A DNA stretch of 64,000 nt from Pyrocephalus nanus (GCA_038380795.1 CM076260.1:9130033-9194032); one strand, 5' to 3'. Counted from the stretch's first letter, positions 1-13,700 are shown. Translations and numbers: made by a program. The notes: generated by a model not told the origin, from the letters alone.

Positions 1-156
1 ACATCCCAGACTGCATTCCTCACTGACATAGTCTCACATCCTCCAGTTCTGGATCAGAGAATTGTTCTGAAAAAAGAAACAAAAAATTTCCCAGAAAACC
101 ACAACAAACCTACAAGAAACCCAACCAACCAATTAAAGAAATAAACAAACAAAAAA

Positions 157-188
<32 letters not shown>

Positions 189-2875
189 GAGGCAAAAAAC
201 CCCTCCACTCAAACTTGGTGTTAATTTGGTAGCACAGGGAGGAATGAAAAATACCTAGTAAATCTTCTTGTCCAGCAGGGTTTGTCATTCCATGTATGGC
301 TAAAATGACAGTTGACTTTCTATGGACATATATAAGAGCATGAGAGAAAGATAATTTTTCATAATTTCTAGACACAAGCCAGGATTTGTCTGAAAATGTC
401 AGTACCTCTTAGGCTGGTAATGTTCACTGGTGTTGTGTTTTCTAGAAAAGACATGACTTGTATTTTAAGCTATTTAAAGAAAACCTCCAAACTTATTATT
501 AAAGCTATTTCTGTTTCAGTCATTAACATAATTTGGTTTTACTTTTCAAAAAGTTCTGTAGAGAAAATTCTTGCTCCTCTTCTGCTCCTGCTCATCATAT
601 CAGTTCTTAAGCACCCCAAGCAATAAACCTCTCTCACCCCAGGAGACTGTCTATATAAAAATTAAAGCCTTTTAAAAAGCACAGTTCAATGCAGAAATAT
701 AGTAACATTCCCTATTTATTTTTTAAAAAAACTAGGTTATAAATTACTGAAGAATGAAAAGCTGTATATAGAATTCAGGTGAATAAATAAGTTATATTTA
801 TGTTGTTATAAAAATAAATGTCCTTCATAGTACAGTGTCAAAAATATAAGGATATAGCTATAGTGAATGGCAGGGTGTTATTCCAGGAATGAACTGTGCT
901 TGATCAACCTAACACCACCTTGCAACTTTTCTGCTCTCTTGATACATTCTTATGACCTACAAAGATCTTGGAAATATAGGCTCTTTTCAACTTTGCCACT
1001 GCCCACAAAGAAATCTAGGGTCAGAAAAGGATGGGGCACCTTATCAGAACATTTCAGCCTGAAAAATATAAAAGAAAAAGTTTGCTTGACTTTATGGATA
1101 AGGGAAAAAAATCCCTTGCAAAAGAGGCAACTTTCTGCTTACAACCATGTCCTTCAAATCTCCAAAATAAAAAACAATGCAGAAGATGGCTTCTCATGAT
1201 ATACCAGGGGAAAAAATTCAAGTAATTGAGGTAACATGAAATCAAAGATACATTTATAAAAAGCAAGAAGAATTAAGAGTCTAAGAGTCTACAGTTAGTA
1301 GTTAGCCTTTAATTCACTGCAACTCTTCCTAATGGACTGACAATTAATTACTCTATTGGCTATTCAAAAGCTATGGCATATTCCTGTGCTGCAGGAAATA
1401 CATTCTAATTTACTGTGTTATAGCCCAGCAATGATACTGAATATGATTACTCCATCCTACACTTCTCATAAAAAACCTAAAAGGCAACATACACTTTTAG
1501 CAGACACCCACAATAATTCAGTCAACCCACCTCTGATACGGTCCTGCACAACATAACCATTACATTTATTTCTAAATGTAAAAGATTGTTCCTGGTTTTA
1601 AAATAGACATCACAGTTATGGGTTGGGTAGTTGGAAGGTCCTCTTACATCTTCCAAGTGTGCATCCCACAGTGACTGCTGTGTAATCTTGCATAGCACAG
1701 GACAGTCCCTCAAGCTTAAGGGACAGTCTCAACCACTAGTAAAATAATAAAATAGCTATGCTAGAAACTTGTAAATAAGGTCTTGGTTCCTATTTCTCTT
1801 TTTTCTTGCAATTTCTTTTCAGGCTCTGATATGTTCTATTCATTGTTGCTTCCATATATAGAAAGACAGAAGTGTACTCTCTACTTGCTGGTTTTTTCAT
1901 ATCCCTTTCCTCTACAGACAGATCTCCATCTGTTGCTGACAATCCACTGAATATCCACCTTTTCCCTAAACCAACATCTTTAATATATAAGCAGTACTTT
2001 TCATACCTGGTGCAAGCATGAATGGGAACAAACCCTACCGGCCTGAAATCTCACAGAGAGATTTCCCTGCTGATAGTGCATTCAGTTAATTAACTCCATA
2101 CTAAAATCCATATATATCCACTCACAGAGAGTATCCTTTGGTTTTACCCCTTTCAATTAGTCCAGATGCTATCATTAGGAAAGCCTGTTGCACTCAAAGT
2201 ATATATTATTTTTATATACAGCATTTTCACTCTAAGCCTTCAGAAGTTGGTTACATGGCCGAATAGTTTGCACACAGAGTAATCAATACTGACAATATGA
2301 AGACATGTTCTTCCATAACCTTGTACAAAGAGCACTTCCAAAGTATAAAAAAAGGAGACAAAGTTCTATGTGATGCCTGAAGATGATATATATCTAAAAG
2401 CATAAACTCAGATATGTTGTAGATTATGAAGACACATACCCCAATGATATAATTTCACACATTTCCATAAGAATATCTTCACCTTAAATGTGCCCCTAAA
2501 CTAGAAACAACTTTTTGTGGGTTGCCTGCCTTCTTACAGTCTCTGAAGCTCAGCATGGAATTTCCCAAAATCACCTGTTGATCACCTGCACAAATGTACT
2601 CTCTAGGAAAAAAAATCAATAATTTTTTAAGTACATTTTTTTTATTCAATTTTGGTTTTTTCCATGGCTTTATTTTAAGTCTAACCGTGTCAGTTGCCAC
2701 AAAAGTTTGTGTTTCTCTTGGAGATAAGTGAATACTGAAGAATATCAATCCTCATTTAAAGAAAAAAAAATAATTCTGGACTCAGTGATGAAAACTGTAA
2801 AACTTGTAGGTTCAGAATTTCTTCCCAACATTACAAAATGAAAACTGAATTAAAAATTTCTGGATTTTGAAAAAA
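1..2875. other. Unique AT-rich non-coding DNA
   Basis: No gene is supported here. The longest open frame (867-1199, plus, 110 codons) has no recognisable family, domain or splice context and is best taken as chance. The only clear structure is the A/C-rich tract near the left edge, listed separately. No CR1 tail, LTR or SINE signature was seen. Confidence 0.6.
130..188. repeat. A/C-rich low-complexity tract with (AC)n and A20
   Basis: The tract runs from AAAC/ACC-like repeats into a short (AC)6 run at 157-168 and then 20 consecutive A at 169-188. The minus-strand open frame across it (poly-F) is a by-product of this composition. It may be an old A-rich tail or simple slippage DNA; no retrocopy body was recognised beside it. 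Confidence 0.85.
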
Positions 2876-3003
2876 CTGGACAGGTTGGATGGGGACCTGA
2901 GCAAACTGGTCTCGAGGAAGGTGTCCCTGCCCATGACTGCAGGGTTGGAACTGGATGATCTTTAAGGTCCATTTCAACCCAAACTGTTCTATGACCCCAT
3001 TAT
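2876..3003 (+). mobile_element. CR1: CR1 LINE, 3' end fragment
   Basis: This is a short 5'-truncated CR1 copy. It reads through the standard avian CR1 3' end: GGTTGGATGGGG, then a degenerate form of 'led to GTGTCCCTGCCCATG', then GGAACTGGATGATCTTTAAGG and a decayed TTCTATGA tail. Orientation follows from the tail lying on the right. The body is only about 125 bp, typical of the heavily 5'-truncated CR1 copies in birds. It carries no usable coding sequence. Confidence 0.9.
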
Positions 3004-5709
3004 AGGATGAACCACATTTGGTAAATTCACCACATATTCCAGATCATTTTTTCAACTGGCAAAAAGTTGTTCCTTTTTATAAGAGGCATCAGACCTTCTA
3101 ACCACCCAGCTTTTATTGTCAATTTTGCAGAACCCTGGAGGTATGAGTACTTAATTAACTGGCATTTAAATACAAATTGTTACATTTCTAGCATTCTAGA
3201 TATTTGCTTGAATGTGCACCCTAGGTGAGATGGGGGTAGAAATGTTCTTGTCCAAGTCCCATATGAAAGCATACCAGAAGTGATCAGCTCTGCCCTTACC
3301 CCGAGGGAGAGATAAAGATGGGTAAAAGGACACATTTTGAGACATTCTTGCCACACACGATAATAGTGATAGGTCCTGAAACACAAGCAAATCAACCTGC
3401 AATATACCAATGTTGTCCAGCAGCTGCATCTCTTCAATGTGTCAATGGTTTAAAAGCTATGGCATGGCATGACCATCTGGTAAAGACTTTGCCCAAGCAT
3501 GAAAATATACAGTGGGTACTCAGAGGATAGTACATATAATCTTATTCCACTCATAAACATTAACTTTTTAGGGTGTATCTATTTCCAAGTATCTTTGAAA
3601 TTTTGATTGTCCCTTTTTTTAAGTGACTGATTAAGAATAGCTTTAAACATCTGCATGTACACATGCTCTCCTCAGTGCTGAAGGACAAAAAGATGGGCTG
3701 TTGTCACTGCATTATTATGCAATTGCAGTGCATCTTTCTTTAGCCTTGTAATGCAGGGGGTCAGATAAAACGGCCAGGAAGGTCCCTTTTAATTGGAAAA
3801 TCCATTAAACAGAGAGGAGCATGAAACGTATACTATGAAAAAATACAAGCATTAACCCAATTTTTGCTTCAAGATCATATGCTGGAAAATATTTAACAGA
3901 AATAAACAGAGCTCAAGGCAAGGGTCAAGCAGCAGAGAGCTGAACAGATAGCAAACCATTAATATAAAGGATTATAGTCAGCATATGACTGAGAGTAATT
4001 CTGTGGATGCTCTGGCAAAGACACAAGTACAAAAGGCTTCTAAATGAAACCAATGAAGCAGGAGTTCTGAGAGTTTAGCAGCACACTGCCGTGGTGTAGC
4101 TGGAAAAGGAAAAAAACACCCACTAGGGGAAAAAAGTAATAAACTCTTGCTACCCATGGGCAGACTTCAGAGCAGTTGAATAAGACAAATAGAAGAAAGC
4201 ATTCGCTACTGCCCAGAGGGAAATGTAATGACCCAAGATATGACCTGCCATAGAGAGAGCCCTGTGGAATAAGACAGAAGTAGAAATCTGGGAAGTTATG
4301 TGAAACTAAAATAGGGTCTGAATTAAATCCAAGTCAGCAAAGCAATGATAGAATTGAGAGAAAATTTTGATAAAGCACTGCTGCTCCCTTCTCCCACTTG
4401 AAGATAAATTATTGCTCAGGCTACTCAAAACCAAATATAACACACATAATGGTAAATATATTGTGACTGAATTGTCACACTAGTATTGTTTATACAAGAA
4501 AAAGGGCAAGTGTAGGAGTCTCAGAACAGAGATTTAGAGTGGCCCAGCTGTAACATCTGTGTACTATTAACATGAAGACACCAAGGCCAGTTTTAAGTCT
4601 GAGACAGTATGTTCTTGTTCTCTCTGTAGTACAAGCCCTTAAACTTCATAAAGACTGTAAAACTTTACTGTCCTTGCTGAAACAAATCTCTGCTGTGAGA
4701 AAGTCATTGCTTGCAAAAAGTCTGACTTAAGAATTGCCTTTTTTTTTTGCTTGGTTGGGATTTTTTTGGTTAGTGATGGTTTATTGACATTTTTTCGGTC
4801 TTGTATATCAATATCAGGAAATGCAGGCATAGGATCTTTCAAGGATGGAAAAGATTTTCCAGTGTATAAGATCCTTGTACATCTCTAGCTGGAATTCTTC
4901 TCTAGTAGCAGACAAGGAGTACAGAAAATATTTGAGTTATGGATTAGAAAAACAGTGATTCTCCTATTTTTAAAGGTCTCCTGGATTTATTTATTTTCTG
5001 AAAATTAATAGAGTTCATTTTTCATCATCCAAGGTAATTAAGCTAAGCATCCGCATGCACTCATTCTCTACTGCTCTTCCTTTTTCTTTCTGGCAGTCTT
5101 TATCTATTTGACATGAGCGATTAACATTATTCCTTTGAAAGAAAGTATCTGGCCCAAATTCACCACCACAGTCTCATATCCTACTCCATTTAATCAGACT
5201 GAAAAAGTGAACTTTTCATGGAATGCTAACATGAAACATGTTGACCAATCCTTTGTCTTCCCCTTGAATTGCTGAAATATTTGTTGACTGTGACCTCAAT
5301 CTGTCAATAGTTTAGCTGCCTTGAAGTTGTATTTTCCAGTAAAGAAACTTTGTCTGGAAAAGGGAAAAATTCTCCCCATTCTGTGCTATAAGCCAAAGAT
5401 TTTAATTCACCACCTCTGTGAACCTCCTTTGTATCATTCCTTCTTTATTTTTTCATCACAGGTCTTCTTATTCATCTCCATTATACATATAACAAATTCT
5501 TAAAAATAGACATGCAGATATCAAGATGTTTACCAAAAAAATGGGGAAAGGCATAAAAAAGTGAGTATTTAATGGCTCTTTTACTTGCATCTGTGGTAAA
5601 GGCAGGAGACATTTCTCTTCCAAATCAAGAATTATAAACTTTACCCAAAATACTCAAGTTTTTAAGCATGAAAACAAAAATCAGACCGAAAGATGGCTGT
5701 TTATTCTTC

Positions 5710-5790
5710 TGTTTTTTTGTTTTGTTTTGGTTTTTTTTGTTTTGTGTGGGGTTTTTTTGTTTGTTTGGTTTTTTTTGTTTGTTTTTTATC
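5710..5790. repeat. T/G-rich low-complexity tract
   Basis: About 80 bases made almost only of T and G in TTTTG, TTTG and TTTTGG-like units. Overlapping open frames on both strands (poly-F/C on plus, poly-K/N/Q on minus) are artefacts of this composition. It is the reverse-strand equivalent of the A/C tracts elsewhere in the window. Confidence 0.85.
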
Positions 5791-7794
5791 CTCAATAGTC
5801 CCGTAGATATCTTATCTGAAGGTTCTGCCTTCAGTTTATTCACTGGAGATCTGTAACTATTTGTTCTTGCACTGATGCTATCCTCTGCCTTAAACAATTA
5901 TTTCCCTTCTCCATTGCTTTTTCTCCTGAGTTTGCTTAAAAGAATCAATTAAGTTCCTTTTCAGGCTTTGTTTTAAGAGCCTAACCAAGCTGTGCTCTCT
6001 TGAACATTTCTATACTGCCTTCTGTCGAAATGAAGTGCAGTCCAGAGATCTCTGAGAGAGAAAAAAATATAAGCTAGTCTGCCTGCATGATTCACTGCCA
6101 CATCCCATGGAATCACAACTTTAGAACTCAAATTAATATAGTCTCTGTTGTGCAGTACTACATTCTTGCGAATAATTTGCTTCCTTCTGTCTTCTAATCT
6201 TCCTGTCTTCCTTCTCTGCCCTGAGTGATCGATTTACTCACACATTTCTTTTCTGCCTTTGCATTTTCCCAATAATGTTCATCTCCCACCAAAAAGAATC
6301 AGTGGATTAGTGTTTGAATATGATCAGTGGAGGAACACGGAGTGCAACAGAAAAGAGAAATGCTCTAGTCTTAAAAGAGATCAATTGACAAAGGTGGTGC
6401 CCAAAAGGCAGAACAGAGTTAAGATAAATGATGTGAATAATTTTGGATTTATTGGGCTGATAATGAAAAACACTGAATGCTCATCACATCTACTCAGCTC
6501 AATAAAAGTTGAGAACAGTTTCTGTTAAGAACTGGAGGGAAGAAGAGGAGGCAGAGGGATATAAAACAAGTAATTAAGATACTGTGAAAAGGCATGATGA
6601 AGTCACAGATCAGAAATAGAACGGATTTTAAGAATGGCTGCCTAGTTCATTAGTAGCCAAAACAATATTTTTCCCTTGTAGCACATATTGTACAGATTCT
6701 AAAATCAAGTTCTTAACATGGACCATAAAATATCCTTGCAGGGTGGAGAATGGGCAATCCCATATTTCTGGTTCTCTTTCAGCGCGGGGAACAGTTGCCT
6801 AACTGCAAAGAAAAAAAAATAAAAATCCTTCTACTAAGATAACAATGCCTGTTCTAAATATCAGACTGACTGCTCTGAAACTGGTTTGTACTGAAAAAAG
6901 AAGAGGTGATTTGTGAGGAAGAGGGGAGGAGGAAAGAAGTCACAAAGCTCTCAGAAAGACAGATGGAAAACTGCTGAGCACCACCATGGTGGACACCTGC
7001 TGTGCTCTGAGTGGTGGGTGATAAATAGCGTGCAGCTATACAATGGTGGGTTGGGCACTTTAGAGCTCTTTAACTTCTCATTTCTGCATATCACAGACTT
7101 GAGTTGTGTCAGTTCCTGTCTACAGAGATCATTAAACGTGTGTTCATTCCTTTTTGATCCCTCCTTATAGTGGTAGGGTTTGAAAAGATCCTCTCAGTGA
7201 AAAAAGGAGAATCATGTGAATTTTCCTGAAGACTGTTTAGGTGGGAGTCAGTCTCCTTTGGTTCATGTCATGGAAATCAAGGCAATTTTTCTCAAAACAC
7301 AGGAAGGTGAAATATGACGGCTTGGAGTTAAGGGTTATCTTTTCAGTATGAAAAATAGACAGTCATAGGGTTAGAGGTGAAATATGCAAGTACCTCAATC
7401 TAACTGACATACTCCTATAAATAAATTTGATTTTAATGGGAATTTTCCCTGGTTAACAAATGACTAAGGAGCACTTCATAAAGCCCAAAGGTAGTAGCTA
7501 GTATTTCAAGGACATTTTTTTCTTCCTGAAGGGGATTGCACTATATAGCATCTACATGGAGCAGTTATGAAATATACATAACTAGGAGGGGAGAGAGACA
7601 GAATGAAATAGCGAAATAAGTGCATTTGCATATCTGGAAATCATGTCAGTTCCCATTTTTGTACATATTCCCGCAAGTGAAGAATTACACCCACAGTTAC
7701 ACATGCTAAATGCACAAGAAGTGACTTTGAAAACTTTACAAAATTCCCTTACTAGAAAACATGCCCAAATACTCAAGATGGTGTGGGGGGATTT

Positions 7795-7840
7795 AAAAAA
7801 AAAAAAAAAAAAAAAAAAGAGGAGAAGAAAAGAAGAAAAA
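7795..7840. repeat. Polypurine tract: A24 followed by GA-rich purines
   Basis: Twenty-four consecutive A (7795-7818) run directly into a purine-only GAGGAGAAGAAAAGAAG stretch, giving 46 purines in a row on the plus strand. No retrotransposon body was recognised on its left that would make it a poly(A) tail. Homopurine/homopyrimidine tracts can be unstable and can form triplex structures. Confidence 0.85.
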
Positions 7841-8189
7841 TGAACAGGAATCTATGTAAATATCACTGTGCTGATCTAGGGGTTTGGATGTCTCTATGAA
7901 AAAGCTTAGAAAAAGCTATTTAAAAAAAAGTTAAAAAAAACTAAACCCAAACAAAACCAGTGGCAGATTAGAAATACAAAATTGCTGAACATCAGACTCT
8001 AAGTCTACAGGTGAGAAGAGTTTAATAGACAAGAAAAAATGCTAAGTTTAGATTTGGGTGGGGCTGGTTTTCAGGGAAAGAAAGAAAATGACTGACTAAT
8101 TAAGCCTAATAAAGGAGAAGATGTTTGTTATTACAGGGCATTACTGTCACAGCTTTACAAAGCAGAAATGCTTTGATGGGAATGAGGAG

Positions 8190-8470
8190 GTGAACCCAGT
8201 TGGTGGCCAGTTACCAGTGCCATCCTCAGGGCCAGTGACGGGGCTGACATTGTTTCATACCTTCATCAATGACTGGGGCAATGGGACAAGTTTCAGTCCT
8301 CTGAAAATCAGGTGGAGGGTCAGATGTGCTGCTCTTAGGATGGACTTTGGCAGGCTGGAGAAATGGTACAACATGAAATTCAAATTCCAGAATGTGAGAC
8401 AGACCCCCACCACACAGATGTGCAGACAGGGGCTGGCTGCAGAGGGACCATGTGGGAAGAAGTGGAAAGA
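8190..8470 (+). mobile_element. CR1: CR1 LINE fragment, ORF2 reverse-transcriptase region (decayed)
   Basis: The plus-strand translation inside the 144-codon open frame at 8121-8555 keeps two landmarks of the CR1 ORF2 reverse transcriptase. The first is GPVTGLTLFHTFINDWGNG, corresponding to the family pattern GPVLFNIFINDLD. The second is MDFGRLEKWYNMKFKF, corresponding to RDLDRLEKW. The segment between them that should hold the catalytic F/YADD box has been replaced or deleted, so the copy cannot be active. It lacks a recognisable CR1 3' end, so it is an internal fragment. The open frame is transposon residue, not a host gene. Confidence 0.75.
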
Positions 8471-10249
8471 TTTTAGCAGCATAACAAACCACCGTGGCAA
8501 GACTTTTCCTTTCCATAAACTTTCATTTCTCCCTTTTCGCCACTTGCTGATATAATACTGAGAAAACATAATATTAAAAAATGGAAACTGAAGGGTTAAT
8601 ACACTTGAATATGACAGAGAGCCCTGCCATGTGTTTTGAAAGCCATTTGACAACACAGAGCAGGAGGTGTGGTGCCCCGTAGTTCAGAGGGTACATTGTT
8701 TACCATGAAATGCCGGATTTGCATATGGTAAGTACTTTCTTTTATTAAAAAGCAATGCAAATAGTCACACAAACTCCTCTGTAAATAGCAAAGGAGAACA
8801 CTTAGCCACCCTGTCTGAGGAATTACACCAACCTAAATGGCAGCAGAATCTGGCCTAGACATTGAAAGATGCCCAGCTTATCTCTGAGAAACTTAAGTAA
8901 TTTTTCTTTCCTCTGTTTGGTGGCAGCTTTGCTCCTTTATCACCTGTACAAAATCAAAAAGAGGTCAGACCCTCCTGCACATGAGAAAAAAACCTCTTAT
9001 TTAAAAATAAGATTTCAGTCTTGTGTGGGTTATGAACCTCTACTGGCAAACAAAGCTCACAGAAACCCTTATAACCTATAGGATACACAGTTTATCTTTG
9101 CTCTGATTAGATCTTCCATACATTTTAATCTCTTCTCTTTCTTTACACACTTTATAATAACACTCTCTTCAAGCAAACACTCTTTAATCTTATAATTTGA
9201 AAAGTAATTCCATTTCAGCTGTCTTTTTGGCAAGTGACCTTTTCTTCTTTTTTGCTACAGGTAAAAAAAAAAAAAATTCTGTCTTTCTGATTTTTATCCT
9301 TGACATTCTGTATCTCAGAACTGTTCATCCACTGAGGTTTTTGTCAGCAATAATATTTCTCATTCTGAATTTCTTGGTGAACAGACCTTAGAAAATGTTC
9401 CTTCCTGAAAGCCATTTGATTAATTTGTCTAAATGCATTTCTTTAGTAAACCGGTTGATTGTTTGAAAATGTCAGGGTCTGGGAACAGATCTGAGAGCTA
9501 TCCTGGCAAACAGTATTGACCAGATTAAAAACAAAATGTAGAGACATGACAGTGAGGTGGACCAATCACTGGCCTGCCATCTGTCATGGATGGATTAAAA
9601 CAGTCTTTCTGTACTGATATCTACGAGACACTAATTCCAGTCCAAATACATGGATTGGCTTATGCAGAAGAAGATTTACCCAGAGGAAAGTTTTTTTTCT
9701 GGGTGGTTGAAAGTCATCTGTCATCTCACTATAACAAACTGCTCATCCTGATCACAAGAAAGCTCACATGTCCTGTGTACTGTTTTCCAACTACTACATT
9801 TAATTAATTGAGGGAATCATTACAAAAGATTCGTGTACATCTTGAGTGGAATAAAGATAAAACAGTTAAGAGCTGTAAACCACCGGTTTAATCTTAATAG
9901 TGTTTTTACCAGTAAAATGGCCATCGATCATACAGAGCCTGAAGGATTTTCCCACAGAGAAGAAGTTAACAAAGGAAGATTTCTCTGTCAGTTAAAGCAG
10001 CATGAATCCAATTTAACTCCACTGGTCTCACATACATCCACTCCAGACCAAAGCAGTGTTACCACTACATAAACAAAATCTCAGTCACTTCGCCCCAGAA
10101 ATTAAGCTGCCTCCATTATTTGATGGGGCTTTTAGATGGAGGCTCAGGCTGTGATGCATAACCTTTTGGGACTGACAGCTCTCTCACTTAAACACAGAAA
10201 AAAATTCAAACACTTTATTTAGATTAGATGAGATTGATACTATTTGGAA
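8471..10249. other. Unique DNA between two CR1 fragments
   Basis: No gene is supported. Two POU-type octamer motifs in opposite orientation lie close together (8717-8724 and 8755-8762), described in the findings. A run of A (about 9261-9273) and several AT-rich stretches are present. Open frames up to 79 codons have no family match that I recognise. Confidence 0.5.
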
Positions 10250-10790
10250 TCTTTGTCCACAGCCTGGATGATGGGACACCCTCAGCAAGTTTATGGATGA
10301 CATCAAACTGGGGGGGGTAATCAATGCAATGGAGGCTGTCAGTCCAAAGGACCTGGATAGGGTGAAGAAACGGCCTCACAAGAACTTCAAATGCTGTGTT
10401 CTTCTTTGGTGTCTCATTACGAGAAAGATGGGTGAAAGTTTAGTGGTGGACACCAAGCTGGCCAAGGAACTGGAGCACATGGAGTCCCAAAAGAAGCTGA
10501 GAGAGGTGGGTCTGTTCAGCCTGAATAAGAGAAGGTTCAGAGGCGAGCTTAGTGGTGTTTACATCTCCCCAACTGAAAAACATAGAGAGGTAGAGACAGT
10601 CTTCTCAGGGGTGCACAGCAGTGGAGGGAGAGGCAACAGAGACAAGTGAAAACATGGGAAATTCTGATAAGACACAGAGGGGTGTAGGGGAGAATTCCAT
10701 GAAGGTAGACACACAATAACAGAGAGGTTGGGGTATCTTCATCTTTGTTGGTGTTTGAGTATCAACTACTTAAAGATCTGTACAATCTGC
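10250..10790 (+). mobile_element. CR1: CR1 LINE fragment, ORF2 reverse-transcriptase C-terminal half to near 3' end
   Basis: The plus-strand frame at 10293-10649 and its upstream extension follow the CR1 ORF2 plan. TLSKFMDDIKLGG matches the catalytic region TLSKFADDTKLGG, followed by a degenerate DLDR..K segment. Further on, KKLREVGLFSLNKRRFRGELSGVY matches the downstream RLRELGLFSLEKRRLRGDL.NVY block. The segment between the two blocks is shorter than in intact copies, so an internal deletion is likely. The catalytic box has changed from FADD to FMDD (10290-10301). The region to about 10790 still resembles CR1 nucleotides (AGAGAGGTTGNGG-like), but the 3' tail is not evident. Inactive. Confidence 0.8.
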
Positions 10791-13700
10791 CATAAGCTAT
10801 GTGAAGAAATTTGGTCTAAATGACCTCAGGACTTTGCTTCCCGTGATGCAATCGCTGATATTTGGATGGTTAAAGTCAGCTCATGTGAGTGCCACCTGAA
10901 CAATTTTTCACAGAAATAAGATAAAACTTCTGAGCAATGGTATGAAGGAAGTAAAATCAAAATTTCCTGGATAAATCTTGCTTTTGCAACATAAGGCTCT
11001 TCAAGTAAGACATAATATTATTTTTAGGCTACTGACATCTTTGTAACACATCCTTCTATAGAAGATTTGTCAGATTACACAGACCTGGCAAACATGATAG
11101 CACTGGACAACAATAACTACAGTGGTACAGTATTCTTTCATGTTTCATTTACTTCAGTTCTTTGAATTTAAGTTTCCTAGTAAATTATACCTATCAGGGA
11201 AAAGTACTTACAATAGTTAGGAATATCCATGGTTCTTTCTCCACTTCCATGTCTTGGCTGTAGTTTGAACTTGCATATTTAGGTCTGGAAATTCCCTGTT
11301 TTGATCTCTGTTCTGTGCAATATAACAAAATAGATTTTTCCTCCCACATTTTTCACTTTGGAGACAATTATAAATGTATCTTTATTTAAAGAAGCTTTAT
11401 TAAATTATATTCAAAAAGGTTGTGTAGATACCAGGCTGAACAGGACAACAAAAGAAGTCAGTATCCTGTGTATAAAACCTCATTGTACTAGGCTGAAGAC
11501 TAGGAGAGTAGAGGGAAAGGCACTGATTAGATTTGTGGGTTGATGCCTTAAAAAAAATTGAAGAAAAGATCATTCCGTCACAGAATGACATCTCTTTCCT
11601 GTTTTCCTTTGCCAGCCAGCAGAGCTAGGGGCATCTGAGAAGAGAAAGCTGAGCTCTAAAAACAAATAATTCCAAATGTATGTTGTCAGCTGCTGCCCAC
11701 AATATAAATAACCTAATTTGCCCTGTACACAAGCCTACAAGTAAATTATTCTAACAGCACTTCAGAAAAGATGAATTTTCAATTGTGGCCGCATTATTTG
11801 CAGTTTGTGAACAACACTTAAATGGGCAGTTTTTTTCAGTTCACTCTCTAATCTAGAGACTTAATGAATGCCAGGGAAAATGTTTTGACTGACTGAGATG
11901 GTTTCTTAGTTTGCTCTAATGTGGAAGAAGGGAATAATGGTTGCCCTGTTGCAGAGCAAAGCCAGGGTAAGGGTATCCAAAACCTTCCTGCACCAAAATT
12001 CCTCTGCAGCCACCCTGGAGAGAAAGCCTCAGCATGTCAAATGTTACACAAACACGACTCAGTGCCTCAGCAGACAAATCCATTTTAACTGTGTCTCCAC
12101 CTTCCTTCTTTCTTTATTCCTTGCCTATGCTTTAACAGTATGGGCTATAGCCATACAAGCAATTCAACAGCAGCAGTGGCAATGCCTTGATTTTGAGGCC
12201 AGCTGGTATAGTTTGGCTATGCCTGTGTGACACCCTTAGGCACCTGGGTGGCTTTGTACATAGGTCCTTTTGGGGAGAACCCCTAATTCTTTGGCAAAAT
12301 GTACCAGGAAATCTTTAAACAATTAAATATTCAAACAGTCAGATTATAATGCCCAAGCCACAGGCCCAGCACTAAATTTACCGCAACTTCAAAGAAAAAA
12401 AAATTTATTAAAAATCTTCTTTCTCTGCTGCCTGACAAATTCTTCACCTAGCTTAGCATGTCTTTATATCAGCAGACATGGCACTCCAAAGGAGAGGTTT
12501 ACAGAAGAAAAGGAAAGAGCTGGTGTTGGTACTGTCATCCTCACTACAGTCATAGTGGTCTCTTAGTGGTTGGGTATTAGTTGTACATCTCTTGGGTTAG
12601 TTTCATCACAAATAAATCCTATTTGAGGGCTCCAAAACTGCTTCTTAATGTGAAGCAAAGCATAACAAACAAGTACTTGCTCCAGTGGTGGACAGTCCCT
12701 CCGAACTAAACTGCTGATGTACATGTATCGCTACAGGGTATGCAAAAGATAAAAAAAAATATATTGGATTATCATAATGAAGAAAGGAAACGTGAGGTTC
12801 AGTGAAAGTCCTCAGTGAGAAGCATTTGCGTCTGGAAGAATATCTGCATATCAGTGTGAAAGCAGCGTGACAGCCCTCAGGAGTCAGTGGTGATGGTGGG
12901 CTTATGGCACGTGCTGAAACAGCATCAAGGTAATCACTCACTTCTAATTTTAAAGTAGGGACAGGCAGATTACCCACTTTGAAAGGGGGACATTACTTGT
13001 TTTTAAACTGTGACTCTTGGACATCACACTGCTCTCCAGTGGGCTTTCTTAATTATTTTGCATTTTTTTGCAGACCACTTCTCTGATTGTCTTTTGTGAT
13101 AAAGTACTTCCACACCTAATAATAAAACTACTTCCTTATGGTGATGTTTCATGTGGTAAAAACCTATGGAGTTTTGTTTTTTGCATCAGTTCCACTAATA
13201 ACAATAAAGATTACCACCACTGTGATAGCTATTTATCCAAGTTCAAGTGAGACTGAGATTGACACATAAAGCGGTCCAGCTTTTTTTTCCCCAGTTCTTT
13301 TGAGAAACATCTTTGAAATCAGTGGATTTTTTCCACCTGAAAACTGGATAGATTCTTGAAGTAGTGGCAACTTCTTACTAGTATAAAGACTCAATTAATT
13401 TCATAATGTAAACTTACACTAGGAAAAATGCCACTTATGGTTGAGGCAGTGTGATACAGCCATATCCTCCCCCTGCAAGGGATCCTTGAAACAGCAATTT
13501 GCAAGTAATTGGTGAGAGTTGTGTACGTGTTTACTGAGTTACTGTACTAGGTGATTAAAATTCCAGGTAATAGCAAGATTCATTTTTCAGAGCTATGTGA
13601 TTCATTAGTACTTCATAAAGGGAGTTGGGGAAAAAAAAAATCTGAAGAAATTAGATTTTTAAAAGTATTAAAGAATATGTGTAGGTAAGCTGGAAGTGCG

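Larger units (their letters stand above)
3004..8189. other. Unique AT-rich non-coding DNA
   Basis: About 5.2 kb without a supported gene or recognised transposon. Open frames reach only about 90 codons. It holds a T/G-rich tract (5710-5790) and a polypurine tract (7795-7840), both listed separately. Around 3760-3990 a stretch free of repeats with TTAATTGG- and ATTAAT-type motifs might be regulatory, but nothing in the single sequence proves conservation. Confidence 0.55.

Noticed and set aside
5625..5897. K/N/Q-rich minus-strand frame and F/C-rich plus-strand frame
   Set aside because: Both come from the same T/G-rich low-complexity tract.
8121..8555. 144-codon plus-strand open frame, the longest in the window
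   Set aside because: Its middle matches decayed CR1 reverse transcriptase (FINDWGNG, RLEKW); it is transposon residue and not a host gene.
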